From contig JAFIGF010000159.1 of the NCBI GenBank assembly GCA_020831535.1, forward strand, positions 1 through 37,333: DNA of 37,333 bases, written 5' to 3'. The stretch comes from Opitutales bacterium (GTDB lineage Bacteria > Verrucomicrobiota > Verrucomicrobiia > Opitutales > T3Sed10-336). A program made the translations under genes and the position numbers. Shown here in pieces: positions 8,404 to 16,532 of the stretch; the stretch's first letter is position 1; every line of letters begins with the position of its first letter. The notes under the pieces were generated by a model. That model saw nothing but the letters and a program-made list of their open reading frames with translations. It was not told the DNA's origin and made no database searches.

Positions 8404-8874
8404 ATGGACTACACTGAATTCTTCCGACAACTGCGAATCCAAAAAGGATTCACTCACGACACTCTTGCTAATCTAGCGGGAGTCCACCGCAACACGGTTA
8501 TCAACCTTGAACAAAACCGTCAGGTTAAGTTTAAGACCGTCGCCCTTTTGCTAAAGGTAATGGGCTATGATCAGGATTCTCCGGAAATTCGCCGGATTGC
8601 TCTCCTCTGGTTGGAGGGCGTCAGTGGTATTCACTTTACTTTGCAGGAAGTGATTCGCGAAAAGAAAAAAATGGATCGCGAATATCGCAAAAGCAAAAAG
8701 TCTACCATTGATCTGCTCAACACCACAATTTCGGAAAGAAACCTTACCGAAGAAAAGCTCAAGCTTCTGCTGAATGCGGTGGAGAATCCTGAAATCATGG
8801 ATGTTTTGAAAAACATCAACACCTATGCCAAAAAGGTGAGCAACTCCTCCTCCGTTGATATGACGGTCGAGTAG
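8404..8874 (+). CDS. Xre-family helix-turn-helix regulator with basic/coiled C-terminus
   Basis: A 156-residue protein with an N-terminal Xre/Cro-type HTH (FFRQLRIQKGFTHDTLANLA then VHRNTVINLEQNR, residues ~6-45), so it is expected to bind DNA, probably as a dimer. The rest is not a recognised ligand domain: a lysine/arginine-rich helix (IREKKKMDREYRKSKKS, ~84-100) and a leucine-rich amphipathic tail that may be coiled coil. It stands alone, with 270 bp of AT-rich DNA containing a strong hairpin upstream and a bidirectional terminator downstream. Targets unknown; autoregulation through the upstream palindrome is a reasonable guess. No toxin gene is adjacent. Confidence 0.82.
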   Translation: MDYTEFFRQLRIQKGFTHDTLANLAGVHRNTVINLEQNRQVKFKTVALLLKVMGYDQDSPEIRRIALLWLEGVSGIHFTLQEVIREKKKMDREYRKSKKSTIDLLNTTISERNLTEEKLKLLLNAVENPEIMDVLKNINTYAKKVSNSSSVDMTVE

Positions 8875-8900
8875 GAATCTGCCAATCCTCCAATTTTGGA

Positions 8901-8936
8901 AAAACCCCGCCGGATATTTTTTCGGCGGGGTTTTTT
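8901..8936. terminator. Bidirectional rho-independent terminator
   Basis: Stem AAAACCCCGCCG (8901-8912) pairs with CGGCGGGGTTTT (8923-8934) around a 10-nt loop, with T-run on the + strand and A-run on the other side. It lies between the convergent Xre gene and the small membrane-protein gene and can serve both. Confidence 0.93.
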
Positions 8937-8959
8937 GGATATCAACTGAGGAAATATCT

Positions 8960-9244
8960 TTACTCTGGGTTGGCGGGCACGGCAGGCTCTTCCTCCGGTG
9001 ATTGAAAGCGGGGGTCGTCGTGCAACTGCCAATAGGTAATGGTTCCGGCAATTGTTGCCACAAAGAGGGAGCAGGCCAACAATAGCATCATGGCCTCGCC
9101 TCGTCCCATGCGATATTTGTTTCGAATCCACCGGTCGATAAGTGGGTAAAAAACAAACGTCGAGATCATCCCGATGATCGCCCCAATGCCGATTACGGCG
9201 ACCGCCAGGGAAACTGGTTCAGAAGGTATGTCCTGATATTCCAT
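8960..9244 (-). CDS. Small two-helix membrane protein
   Basis: A 94-residue protein not assigned to a named family. Two hydrophobic segments are clear, about residues 11-33 (ending FVFYPLI) and 49-69 (LLLACSLFVATIAG), separated by a basic loop DRWIRNKYRMGRGE, followed by an acidic, proline-rich tail. Both ends therefore probably lie on the same side of the inner membrane, with the loop cytoplasmic. Its ATG lies only six bases after the stop of the 717-residue lipoprotein gene, so the two are almost certainly co-transcribed and it may help export, anchor or regulate that protein. Function unknown. Confidence 0.75.
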   Translation of the reverse strand: MEYQDIPSEPVSLAVAVIGIGAIIGMISTFVFYPLIDRWIRNKYRMGRGEAMMLLLACSLFVATIAGTITYWQLHDDPRFQSPEEEPAVPANPE

Positions 9245-9250
9245 GTAACT

Positions 9251-11404
9251 TTATTGTTCAGCGGAAAAGGTCACTGTGCCGTCGTCATGAACGGTTTGCT
9301 CAAAACGGGCATCGCCTGCCTCAATCGTTAACGTTCCGCCCTCCCAGTCAAGCGAAAGGGGTGCATTGTCATCCATGGGGCGAAACACATGTTTGTTTTC
9401 GAGAAAATCGTAGCGCTCTCCGTCACGGTAGATGATAGGGAGATTGTTTTCCTCGTGGTGGCGGTAACCCAGAGTATGGCCCTGCAGGGATTGGAACGTA
9501 ACCTCCCCGGTTTCCAGGTCAACTTCCTGCAATCCGTCGGCGGCGAGAATCTTCTCCATGAAATCGGAAAAATTGCGGAAGTCTTCACGGTCTCCGGTTT
9601 CGAGGGCAAACCCAGCGAAGTCACCGCCAGTTTGCGGAGCCTTGACCTCAACCTGACCACTGTCGCTTTGGTTGAGGCGGCCAAAGGCCTCGGCTCGAAT
9701 ATTCAAGGGGTGAATAGCGAGAAAGGTTTGGTCATGTTCAATAAACCAAATACCGTTTTCTTCACGCGCTGAGGTCTCTCCGGGGATTTGGAAATGAAAT
9801 TCCTGGTTCTGATCTTTGCGGAGCCACACCAGAATATTCCGGTACTGGCCGATCTGGTCACCGCGACGTATTCCATTGATATTAGAGCGGCTGTTGGCCC
9901 GAATAGACCTTGCCCCGCCGTTGTTGCGGTCCATGGCAATTTCAAAGGCCCGGGCATCCCAGTGGGCAGAGGTGGTGACCATTGAACCAAGGTAGTGGGA
10001 GCGGCCATAGTAGACGGTTTCCCAACTTTCCGGCTGATCCCGACCTCCGGGAAGCCAAAAAGAGTAGTTGGGCTTGCTGTTGATCATTTCCGCCGGGCGG
10101 TCAAATTGACCCTTGCCGATATTGATTACTGCCATGGGTGGACGGTAAGCACTGGTGATCGGATGAACCAAATCGTAGTAGGGGCGGGACTTGGGTTCGG
10201 GGGTGTCCCCGAAGGCTAACCAAACATAACGGTCCAGCCCCCCGCCGACCCGCTTGGTGGGAGCCACGGCCAGACCCCGGTAGTACTTGACTGCTGCACT
10301 CGCGTGGAGATAGTCCAACGCCGCTTTTGCTAGGGCCACCACGTCTTCGTCCTGAGCAAAATCATACAGGTTATGGTAGGGGGCGATGGTATGGTGAAGG
10401 TAGTTCTCGCTGTCCCATTCACCATGGTGATAACGATAAAGGTTACTGACAAAGCGTTGGATCTTATCCTTGTAGAGACGACGCACTCTTTCGTTTTCGG
10501 TTTCCTCGGCCATTAGATAGATGGCAATATCCCGCATAGCCCGAAGATTGTCGGTGTTTCGGGCATCGGTTCGCATGCCCCGCACACTGGGATCCCAGCG
10601 AGCGCCCACTGGGCCGGAGCCAACGCCATGGAGAGGGTGAGGGTAGGGGTTGGCCAAGCGTTCAATATCCTCATAAACCTGCCAGCCTTGTACGGCATAC
10701 TGAATCCACCAGGCATACCACTTCTCCGGGTCCTCGTCCAAATCTTCTCCGGCGAACTGATCCTCGAGGGAGCCTTCAATGGCATCAGAATCCAGTTCCG
10801 CGATATTAGCCCGGAATTTTTGCAGGAGTTCGAGAGCATACTCTCGCACCATGGGGTCGGAACTGGTAAGAGAGTGAACCAGTTCAAAACTGGGTCGTGG
10901 GTTCTCGGCGGTCCAGATTTTTGCGCCGTCGAACATCTGTTGTCGGTATTCGGGCTCCAGTGCAGGGCCAAAATAGAAGTACTTTCGCATTTGCCCTTTC
11001 AGGGTGAAACCCCAGTAGAAATCTATGCCTTCGGTCCATGCGTGGTCGGTATCGGCTTGGCGGTCACGGGATTGCAGTTGCTCCATGACCCGGTCCTCGT
11101 GCCCGAGAAAAAAGTTAAACATGGTGATGGGAAAACTTTCTTTTTCCTGCTCCCCCTCGGTACGCACATTGATATTGCCTTCGTAGCGCTGAATCACATG
11201 GTTGGCTCTTTCCCAAAACGCTCTTTCCTCTGCTTCCGGCAAGGGTGGATTCTGCCATTGTTCGGGAACGGGAAGAGGATCGATTTTAATCAATCCATCC
11301 ACCTCACGATAGCGTTCGGAGGGAGGTGGCGTGGCGGTTAAACAACCAGCGGAAATCGCGAAAAGACAGGTTGTGGAACAAAGGCGGAGTAGGGTGGAGG
11401 ACAT
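9251..11404 (-). CDS. Large secreted lipoprotein, possible alpha-toroid/beta-sheet carbohydrate-active protein
   Basis: A 717-residue exported lipoprotein: hydrophobic signal ending in the lipobox AISAGC (Cys about residue 21). The middle is helical and rich in aromatic and acidic residues, with a striking block YRYHHGEWDSENYLHHTI followed by LYDFAQDEDVVALAKAALDYL and a nearby arginine motif. The last third is beta-rich (repeated Gly/Thr/Asp strands, GGTLTIEAGDARFEQTV). This helical-then-beta order recalls polysaccharide lyases and related alpha/alpha-toroid enzymes, but no definite family or catalytic set is recognised, so that is only a suggestion. It is encoded just ahead of the two-helix membrane protein. 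Likely location is periplasm or outer membrane. Confidence 0.85.
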   Translation of the reverse strand: MSSTLLRLCSTTCLFAISAGCLTATPPPSERYREVDGLIKIDPLPVPEQWQNPPLPEAEERAFWERANHVIQRYEGNINVRTEGEQEKESFPITMFNFFLGHEDRVMEQLQSRDRQADTDHAWTEGIDFYWGFTLKGQMRKYFYFGPALEPEYRQQMFDGAKIWTAENPRPSFELVHSLTSSDPMVREYALELLQKFRANIAELDSDAIEGSLEDQFAGEDLDEDPEKWYAWWIQYAVQGWQVYEDIERLANPYPHPLHGVGSGPVGARWDPSVRGMRTDARNTDNLRAMRDIAIYLMAEETENERVRRLYKDKIQRFVSNLYRYHHGEWDSENYLHHTIAPYHNLYDFAQDEDVVALAKAALDYLHASAAVKYYRGLAVAPTKRVGGGLDRYVWLAFGDTPEPKSRPYYDLVHPITSAYRPPMAVINIGKGQFDRPAEMINSKPNYSFWLPGGRDQPESWETVYYGRSHYLGSMVTTSAHWDARAFEIAMDRNNGGARSIRANSRSNINGIRRGDQIGQYRNILVWLRKDQNQEFHFQIPGETSAREENGIWFIEHDQTFLAIHPLNIRAEAFGRLNQSDSGQVEVKAPQTGGDFAGFALETGDREDFRNFSDFMEKILAADGLQEVDLETGEVTFQSLQGHTLGYRHHEENNLPIIYRDGERYDFLENKHVFRPMDDNAPLSLDWEGGTLTIEAGDARFEQTVHDDGTVTFSAEQ

Positions 11405-11476
11405 GAGAATGTTCTTTAGTAGGGGTTAGCTTTCGGTGGGATAATGTTGGATTACCATCATCTATGCGTAAAAGAG

Positions 11477-11502
11477 ATTATAAACCGACCATGGAAGTCG
11501 GT
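11477..11502 (-). promoter_or_regulatory. Possible -10 box with adjacent dyad upstream of the lipoprotein operon
   Basis: On the - strand a perfect TATAAT (11477-11482) follows a 6-bp dyad, ACCGAC/GTCGGT (11484-11489 and 11497-11502). It is 70 bp before the lipoprotein start. No good -35 box is seen, so the dyad could be an activator site; a weak dus terminator is the other reading. Confidence 0.35.
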
Positions 11503-11537
11503 GGGTGTTCGGAATTTTTTTGATAAAAATAGGAAGA

Positions 11538-12593
11538 TCATGGTTCTGGGGAAATCAGTTCCGACACCTTGGGTTTTTCCGTATTTGGTCGGGCATGGAT
11601 CCCGGGATAAGGTTCCAGGGGAAAGGGGTCCGAACAATCTTTCAAAAATTCGTCACACACCGCAAACATCTTCTCCGGTTCATGTGCTCGTCGCATACGG
11701 TAGAGAAACTGTCCCTTAGGGTCGATGCTTTCCCCGATGAAATTGAGGTATTTCTTTAGTTTGCTGATTCTTGGTTTGTCAGGGATTCCCTGCTTCCCGC
11801 TCATCGCGTAGAGGTCGTCAATATATGCCCGAACATCGTGCAGGGTCGGTTGGAAGAGGGGCTCGCCTTTCAGCTTTTCGCGGATTTGCCGGAAAATCCA
11901 TGGGTTTCGGATCGCGTGGCGTCCGATCATGGCACCACGGCATCCGGTTTCCCTTTGAATCCGGAAGGCTTTCCCGGGGGAGGTGAGATTGCCATTGGCA
12001 AAAACCGGGCAGGGCAGGGAACGAGAGGCTTCGGCGATGAGGGGGTATTGCACCGGAGCATGATAGGCTCCGCGTACGGTACGCCCGTGCAACGAAAGCA
12101 GGTCCACCCGATGCTTTGCCACCAATTCCAGGAGGGTTGAAAAATGCTCGGAAGAATCAAAGCCAATTCGCATTTTAACGGTAAACAAGCCCTCGATTTC
12201 TTCCCGCAGCGCTCCCAGAACCTGATCGACTTTGGCCGGTTCCCGAAGAAGGCCGCCACCACAGTTTTTTTTGAAAACCTTGGGGGCCGGACAGCCCATG
12301 TTTAAATCAATGCCCGCAATCGGGTGTTTTTTTAACTCTCGCGCCGTACGGATGATATCGGGAATGGATTCCCCGTTCATTTGCGCAAAAACCGGAACAT
12401 TGGTGGGGTTTTCGGTAATCGAGCGCAGAATGTGCTTTTCCAATCGGGACTGGGAATGAACCCGAAAGTATTCGGTGAAGAAAAGGTCGGGAGGACCATA
12501 ACGACCAATCAGGGTCATGAAAGGCAAGTCGGTGACATCCTGCATGGGTGCCAAAGCGGTGGGCAAAGCACACTGCGGGGAAATCGGAAGCAT
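11538..12593 (-). CDS. dus: tRNA-dihydrouridine synthase
   Basis: FMN/NADPH enzyme reducing uridines to dihydrouridine in tRNA D-loops. Seen: the N-terminal TIM-barrel strand LAPMQDVTDLPF, the phosphate-site block DLNMGCPAPKVFKKNCGGGL, VKMRIGFD, LLSLHGRTVRGAY and GAMIGRHAIRNPWIF. These are standard Dus family blocks and resemble DusB-like members most. The C-terminal helical tRNA-binding domain follows. The frame continues upstream to a TTG whose codon overlaps the accA stop; the ATG at 12593 is preferred as it gives a usual N-terminus. Either start implies coupling to accA. Which U positions are modified cannot be told. Confidence 0.94.
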   Translation of the reverse strand: MLPISPQCALPTALAPMQDVTDLPFMTLIGRYGPPDLFFTEYFRVHSQSRLEKHILRSITENPTNVPVFAQMNGESIPDIIRTARELKKHPIAGIDLNMGCPAPKVFKKNCGGGLLREPAKVDQVLGALREEIEGLFTVKMRIGFDSSEHFSTLLELVAKHRVDLLSLHGRTVRGAYHAPVQYPLIAEASRSLPCPVFANGNLTSPGKAFRIQRETGCRGAMIGRHAIRNPWIFRQIREKLKGEPLFQPTLHDVRAYIDDLYAMSGKQGIPDKPRISKLKKYLNFIGESIDPKGQFLYRMRRAHEPEKMFAVCDEFLKDCSDPFPLEPYPGIHARPNTEKPKVSELISPEP

Positions 12594-12610
12594 CAGGCTG
12601 GTCGGAAAGC

Positions 12611-13597
12611 TCAAATCGTCGGGCCGGATAGGGCACCGTTCTCTTCGTAAACGCCCATTCGCCGGAATTTTTCGTAGCGGATTTGAAGGCGCTTTTCGGT
12701 GTCCATAGAGGAGATCTCACGGAGGTTTTTCTGGAGCGCTTGATCAATATGCTTGGCCATTAGGTCCGGGTCATTATGAGCCCCACCCAGGGGTTCTTCC
12801 AAAACCTCATCAACGATCTTGAGTTTCAAAAGATCGGGCGCCCCGAGACGTAGGGCTTTGGCGGCATCGGGAGCATAGGCGCGGTCTTTCCACAAAATAG
12901 CCGCACAGCCTTCAGGCGAGATCACCGAGTAATAAGCGTTTTCCAGGATCAGCACTCGATCCCCAATGCCTATCCCGAGTGCTCCACCGGAACCACCTTC
13001 GCCAATAACCATACAGATAACCGGTATCTTCAGGAGGCTCATTTCGCGAATATTCACGGCGATCGCTTCGGCGACGTGACGCTCTTCCGCGCCGATTCCG
13101 GGAAAGGCACCAGGGGTGTCGATCAAGGAGATGACCGGTAATTGAAAGCGTTCCGCCATTTTCATCAATCGGAGGGCCTTGCGATACCCTTCCGGATGAG
13201 GACAACCGAAATTGCGGAGGAGGTTTTCCTTGGTGTTGCGCCCTTTCTGTTGGGCAATGATCATAACCGGTTGGTCCTTCAAAAAGGCGGTTCCTCCGAT
13301 GATGGACTGGTCATCCCCGTACAAGCGGTCGCCGTGCAATTCTTGGAAATCGGTAAAAATTTGCGCGATATAATCAAGCGCATATGGTCTCTTGGGATGG
13401 CGGGCAATTTGCACTCTCTGCCAAGGGCTCAGGTTGGTGTAGATGTCCTTTTTGGTGATCTCCAGCTTCGCGACGATGCTGTCGATTTCCGACTTCACAT
13501 CGACTTTATTCTCTTCCGAGGTTCTCTTGAGATCTTCCAGTTTGTTTTGCAGGTCCCGTAAAGGACGCTCGAATTCCAGAATAAATTCAGATTTCAT
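12611..13597 (-). CDS. accA: Acetyl-CoA carboxylase carboxyltransferase subunit alpha
   Basis: Alpha half of the carboxyltransferase that moves the carboxyl group from biotin to acetyl-CoA, committing carbon to fatty-acid synthesis; it works with AccD as a heterotetramer in the cytoplasm. Seen: N-terminal helices EFERPLRDLQNKLEDL, then RPYALDYIAQIFTDFQELHGDR, PVMIIAQQKGRNTKENL, PVISLIDTPGAFPGIGAEER and the oxyanion-type VIGEGGSGGALGIG, followed by SVISPEGCAAILWKD. 328 residues is normal. It lies 12 bases after the TPR gene and touches dus. accD is not in the window. Confidence 0.97.
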   Translation of the reverse strand: MKSEFILEFERPLRDLQNKLEDLKRTSEENKVDVKSEIDSIVAKLEITKKDIYTNLSPWQRVQIARHPKRPYALDYIAQIFTDFQELHGDRLYGDDQSIIGGTAFLKDQPVMIIAQQKGRNTKENLLRNFGCPHPEGYRKALRLMKMAERFQLPVISLIDTPGAFPGIGAEERHVAEAIAVNIREMSLLKIPVICMVIGEGGSGGALGIGIGDRVLILENAYYSVISPEGCAAILWKDRAYAPDAAKALRLGAPDLLKLKIVDEVLEEPLGGAHNDPDLMAKHIDQALQKNLREISSMDTEKRLQIRYEKFRRMGVYEENGALSGPTI

Positions 13598-13609
13598 AAG
13601 AAATTGGGT

Positions 13610-13963
13610 TTAGTCCTCTTGTTTGGAGTCTTCCGAAAGTTCGTTTTTCCAACCCTGCATGCGGGCTTGGGCTCCGTATTTTTCCGCCGTTTCCTTGTCG
13701 CCTAATTCCATGTGAATACGGGAAAGGCTGGTGAAGACATGAACATCCTCGGGCTCCAGTCGAAGCGCCTCGAGGCCAGCTTTGCGGGCCTCCTCAAAGC
13801 GGCGGCTGGAAAAAAGCACCTCGGCCAGGGAATGCCAGGCCGGAAAGTAATCGTTATCAGCCGCCAGCACTTCACGAAGGGTTTTTTCTGCTTCGTCATT
13901 CTCCCCTATGGTGAAGGAAAAGGTCGCTTCCTCCACCAAGTGGTTTTTTTCTTCCTCAGTCAT
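13610..13963 (-). CDS. Small TPR-repeat protein
   Basis: About 117 residues carrying roughly three tetratricopeptide repeats, recognisable from the spaced Ala/Gly/Leu pattern: EAEKTLREVLAADNDYFPAW, RRFEEARKAGLEALRLEP and DKETAEKYGAQARMQGW. No signal peptide or membrane segment, so cytoplasmic and probably a protein-binding adaptor. The ATG at 13963 overlaps the upstream lipoprotein stop by eight bases and starts MTEEEKNHLVEEA; an in-frame ATG at 13990 would add nine residues. Its place between a lipoprotein gene and accA looks like transcriptional convenience, as no shared function is evident. Confidence 0.85.
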   Translation of the reverse strand: MTEEEKNHLVEEATFSFTIGENDEAEKTLREVLAADNDYFPAWHSLAEVLFSSRRFEEARKAGLEALRLEPEDVHVFTSLSRIHMELGDKETAEKYGAQARMQGWKNELSEDSKQED

Positions 13964-14855
13964 TAATCTGTACGGGAATTTCGATTTCATCGAACCCCGG
14001 AGCCTCTACGAAAAGCGACCCTGAGGCTTTTCGGTCGCCGGTGACCCGGACATTGACGGTGCGGGCTCCTCCGGGGACCATCACCTCGGGCATGATAACG
14101 CTATCGGGAATATCCGTGGTGACGGGGATTCGCAACCCACCGGGAGGGGCTTCCTGGTGGAGCGTGAAAACAAGATTCCGGGACTCTCCCGCCGCAAAGG
14201 AAAGGGAAGAAGGCGTGACTCGCATTTGGGCTCCGTCAACTCGCAGAACCCCTGCTCGCATGGAACGGTTTCCGTCAATCAACATGACCGGATAATTTTG
14301 GCCTGGTTCAAGCATGGGCACGTAGAAACTCAGAGAATTCGGGCCGTGGTAAATCGTTTCGGCGGTTAAATCGCCGACCATGATTTCATCGCCGGAACGA
14401 AAGCCCCGGCCAACCAACCCGACTTTGGTTCCTACCGGCGCGCGGTGGCTTTCGAGACTCATGGCATATCGGCTGACAATACGTAGCGACTTGACAGAGG
14501 AGGCCGTTTCTTTGGTCCGGGGGAACCCTTTACGCGGTTCCAGCACATATTCTGCCTGGAAATAATAGCTTGCATCGCGTCGGCCCTGTGGAAGGCGGTA
14601 ATCAAATTCCCAAATATCAGATCCTAAACGACTGCGCTCCATCGGATAGATCTGGCCATCGATGACGATGCTTGGCTCAATGGAGTCCCGATGCACCGAA
14701 GAATTCGCACGATCCACCTCAAGGGTGATCGTATAAATGCCGGAAGGGTTTTCCGGCATTGCGGATGGCGTTAGGTCGTTCAGGACAACGTCATCGCAGC
14801 CGCTCAAGAAAGCCAGCGAAAGTAGTGAGGATAGGAGAATGATAAGCTTTTTCAC
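13956..14855 (-). CDS. Lipoprotein with Ig/IPT-like beta domains
   Basis: About 300 residues. The GTG at 14855 is chosen because it yields a textbook lipoprotein signal (KKLIILLSSLLSLAFLSGC, Cys about residue 20); the open frame runs further upstream but without a sensible N-terminus. The mature part is beta-rich. A segment around APVGTKVGLVGRGFRSGDEI followed by VGDLTAETIYHGPNSLSFYV resembles IPT/TIG immunoglobulin-like folds, and the C-terminal part SLSFAAGESRNLVFTL looks like another beta sandwich. Likely surface or periplasmic, structural or binding. Function unknown. It is divergent from the photolyase gene and heads the TPR-accA-dus series. Confidence 0.8.
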   Translation of the reverse strand: MKKLIILLSSLLSLAFLSGCDDVVLNDLTPSAMPENPSGIYTITLEVDRANSSVHRDSIEPSIVIDGQIYPMERSRLGSDIWEFDYRLPQGRRDASYYFQAEYVLEPRKGFPRTKETASSVKSLRIVSRYAMSLESHRAPVGTKVGLVGRGFRSGDEIMVGDLTAETIYHGPNSLSFYVPMLEPGQNYPVMLIDGNRSMRAGVLRVDGAQMRVTPSSLSFAAGESRNLVFTLHQEAPPGGLRIPVTTDIPDSVIMPEVMVPGGARTVNVRVTGDRKASGSLFVEAPGFDEIEIPVQIND

Positions 14856-14946
14856 AATTGCTAAAATGTAATGCGGATAGGCAAAAAGCAAGCGATAAAC
14901 CACGGAGAATGTTTGCCGCATGGAAATCTTCCACCTATCCTTGCGT

Positions 14947-16506
14947 ATGAGTAAAACCGCGCAAATCCGAAATTTGTTGATCATTCTCGGCGACCAACTG
15001 GACGATCAAAGTGGCCTTTTCGAGAAGTGCGACACGGAACACGACCTGATTTGGATGGCTGAGGCGGAGGAAGAGGCGACTCACGTGTGGAGCCACAAGC
15101 AAAGAATTGCGCTTTTTTTATCGGCCATGCGGCATTTTCGCGACTCGCTGCGGGAAAAAGGTTACTCACTTACCTACCATGAACTTTCTGAGAATGGGAA
15201 AGCATGCTCCTTATTTGAGTTATTAAGCCGTGATCTTAAGAAACTCTCCCCGGAAAAAGTTTTTATCGTGGAACCGGGTGAATATCGTGTCCAGGCGGCG
15301 ATCGAGGAGACGGTTGGTAACGCCTCGCGGGATCTCACGATTTTACCGGACCAGCATTTTTATGCCACTAGAGAAGAGTTTGCGGATCACGCGCGAAATC
15401 GAAAATCCCTGCGGATGGAATTTTTCTACCGTGAAATGCGGCGCAAGCACGGGATCCTTATGGAGGACGGGAAACCGACTGGGGGCAAATGGAATTATGA
15501 CCACGACAACCGTGATTCCTTTGGGAAGGAAGGCCCGGAATTAAGAGGGCGGGAATATCGCCCGCAGCTGGATGACACCACCAAGGAAGTTATCGCGCTG
15601 GTCGAAAGGAAATTTTCCCAACATCCCGGCTCTTTGGAGTCTTTCCCCTGGCCAGTTACCAGAGAACAGGCACTGGGCAGATTGAAGGATTTTATTGAAA
15701 ATCGATTACCTCCTTTTGGTCAGTATCAGGATGCCATGTGGACCGGCGAACCATTTCTGTACCATTCATTGATTTCCTCCTCCCTCAACTTGAAACTATT
15801 ATCGCCCCGGGAGGTCGTTGAGGCGGCTGAGGAAGCCTATCGGGAAGGTCATGCCCCTTTGGCTGCGGTCGAGGGGTTTATTCGGCAAATCCTTGGTTGG
15901 CGCGAATATGTCCGGGGGATTTATTGGCTCCACATGCCGGGCTATTTGAAAAACAATCATCTGCGGGCCAAGGAAGACCTGCCGGAATTTTATTGGACCG
16001 GAGAAACACAGATGCAATGTCTTCGGGAAGCGGTTGGCTCAACCCTTGCATACGGCTATGCCCACCACATCCATCGTTTGATGGTGACGGGTTTGTTCGC
16101 CCTTCTTTATGGGGTCCATCCGCGTCAGGTACACGAATGGTATCTGGCCGTTTATGTCGATGCGGTCGAATGGGTGGAATTGCCTAACACCCTGGGGATG
16201 TCACAGTTTGGTGATGGTGGTCTGATGGCCTCCAAGCCCTATGCCGCTACGGGGAAGTATATCAAGCGGATGAGCAATTACTGCCAACACTGTCCCTATA
16301 ATCCCGATGAGGCCTTGGGAGAAAAGGCCTGTCCCTTTACCACGTTATACTGGGACTTTCTGCTACGTCACGAGACGCTTTTGCGCAAGAACCAGCGCAT
16401 GAGCCTGCAAGTCCGGAATATTGACCGGCTTTCGGATGAACGTCGCAAAAACCTGCAAACGCAAGCGAAGGGTGTTCGCGAAAAAGCCCGGGAGGGAAAA
16501 TTATAG
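14947..16506 (+). CDS. phrB: [4Fe-4S] bacterial cryptochrome/photolyase (PhrB-type)
   Basis: Iron-sulfur bacterial cryptochrome/photolyase family, whose studied member from Agrobacterium (PhrB) repairs (6-4) photoproducts with blue light. Seen: N-terminal LLIILGDQLDD of the antenna domain, GKWNYDHDNRDSFGKEGP linker, the FAD-domain blocks FIRQILGWREYVRGIYWLHM and YGYAHHIHRLMVTGLFALLYG with the paired histidines, and ANSmall FAD region MSQFGDGG. Four cysteines, at 358, 446, 449 and 462, have spacings 88, 3 and 13, which equal the PhrB cluster-cysteine spacings. The ATG at 14947 (MSKTAQIRN) is preferred over 14920. Expected roles are UV repair or light sensing; the repair specificity is inferred from the family. 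Confidence 0.93.
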   Translation: MSKTAQIRNLLIILGDQLDDQSGLFEKCDTEHDLIWMAEAEEEATHVWSHKQRIALFLSAMRHFRDSLREKGYSLTYHELSENGKACSLFELLSRDLKKLSPEKVFIVEPGEYRVQAAIEETVGNASRDLTILPDQHFYATREEFADHARNRKSLRMEFFYREMRRKHGILMEDGKPTGGKWNYDHDNRDSFGKEGPELRGREYRPQLDDTTKEVIALVERKFSQHPGSLESFPWPVTREQALGRLKDFIENRLPPFGQYQDAMWTGEPFLYHSLISSSLNLKLLSPREVVEAAEEAYREGHAPLAAVEGFIRQILGWREYVRGIYWLHMPGYLKNNHLRAKEDLPEFYWTGETQMQCLREAVGSTLAYGYAHHIHRLMVTGLFALLYGVHPRQVHEWYLAVYVDAVEWVELPNTLGMSQFGDGGLMASKPYAATGKYIKRMSNYCQHCPYNPDEALGEKACPFTTLYWDFLLRHETLLRKNQRMSLQVRNIDRLSDERRKNLQTQAKGVREKAREGKL

Positions 16507-16532
16507 CGGGATTAGGGAGAACGCCTTGGAGT

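Noticed and set aside
10628..11341. 237-codon frame on the + strand
   Set aside because: Antisense to the 717-residue lipoprotein gene; mirrors its codon bias.
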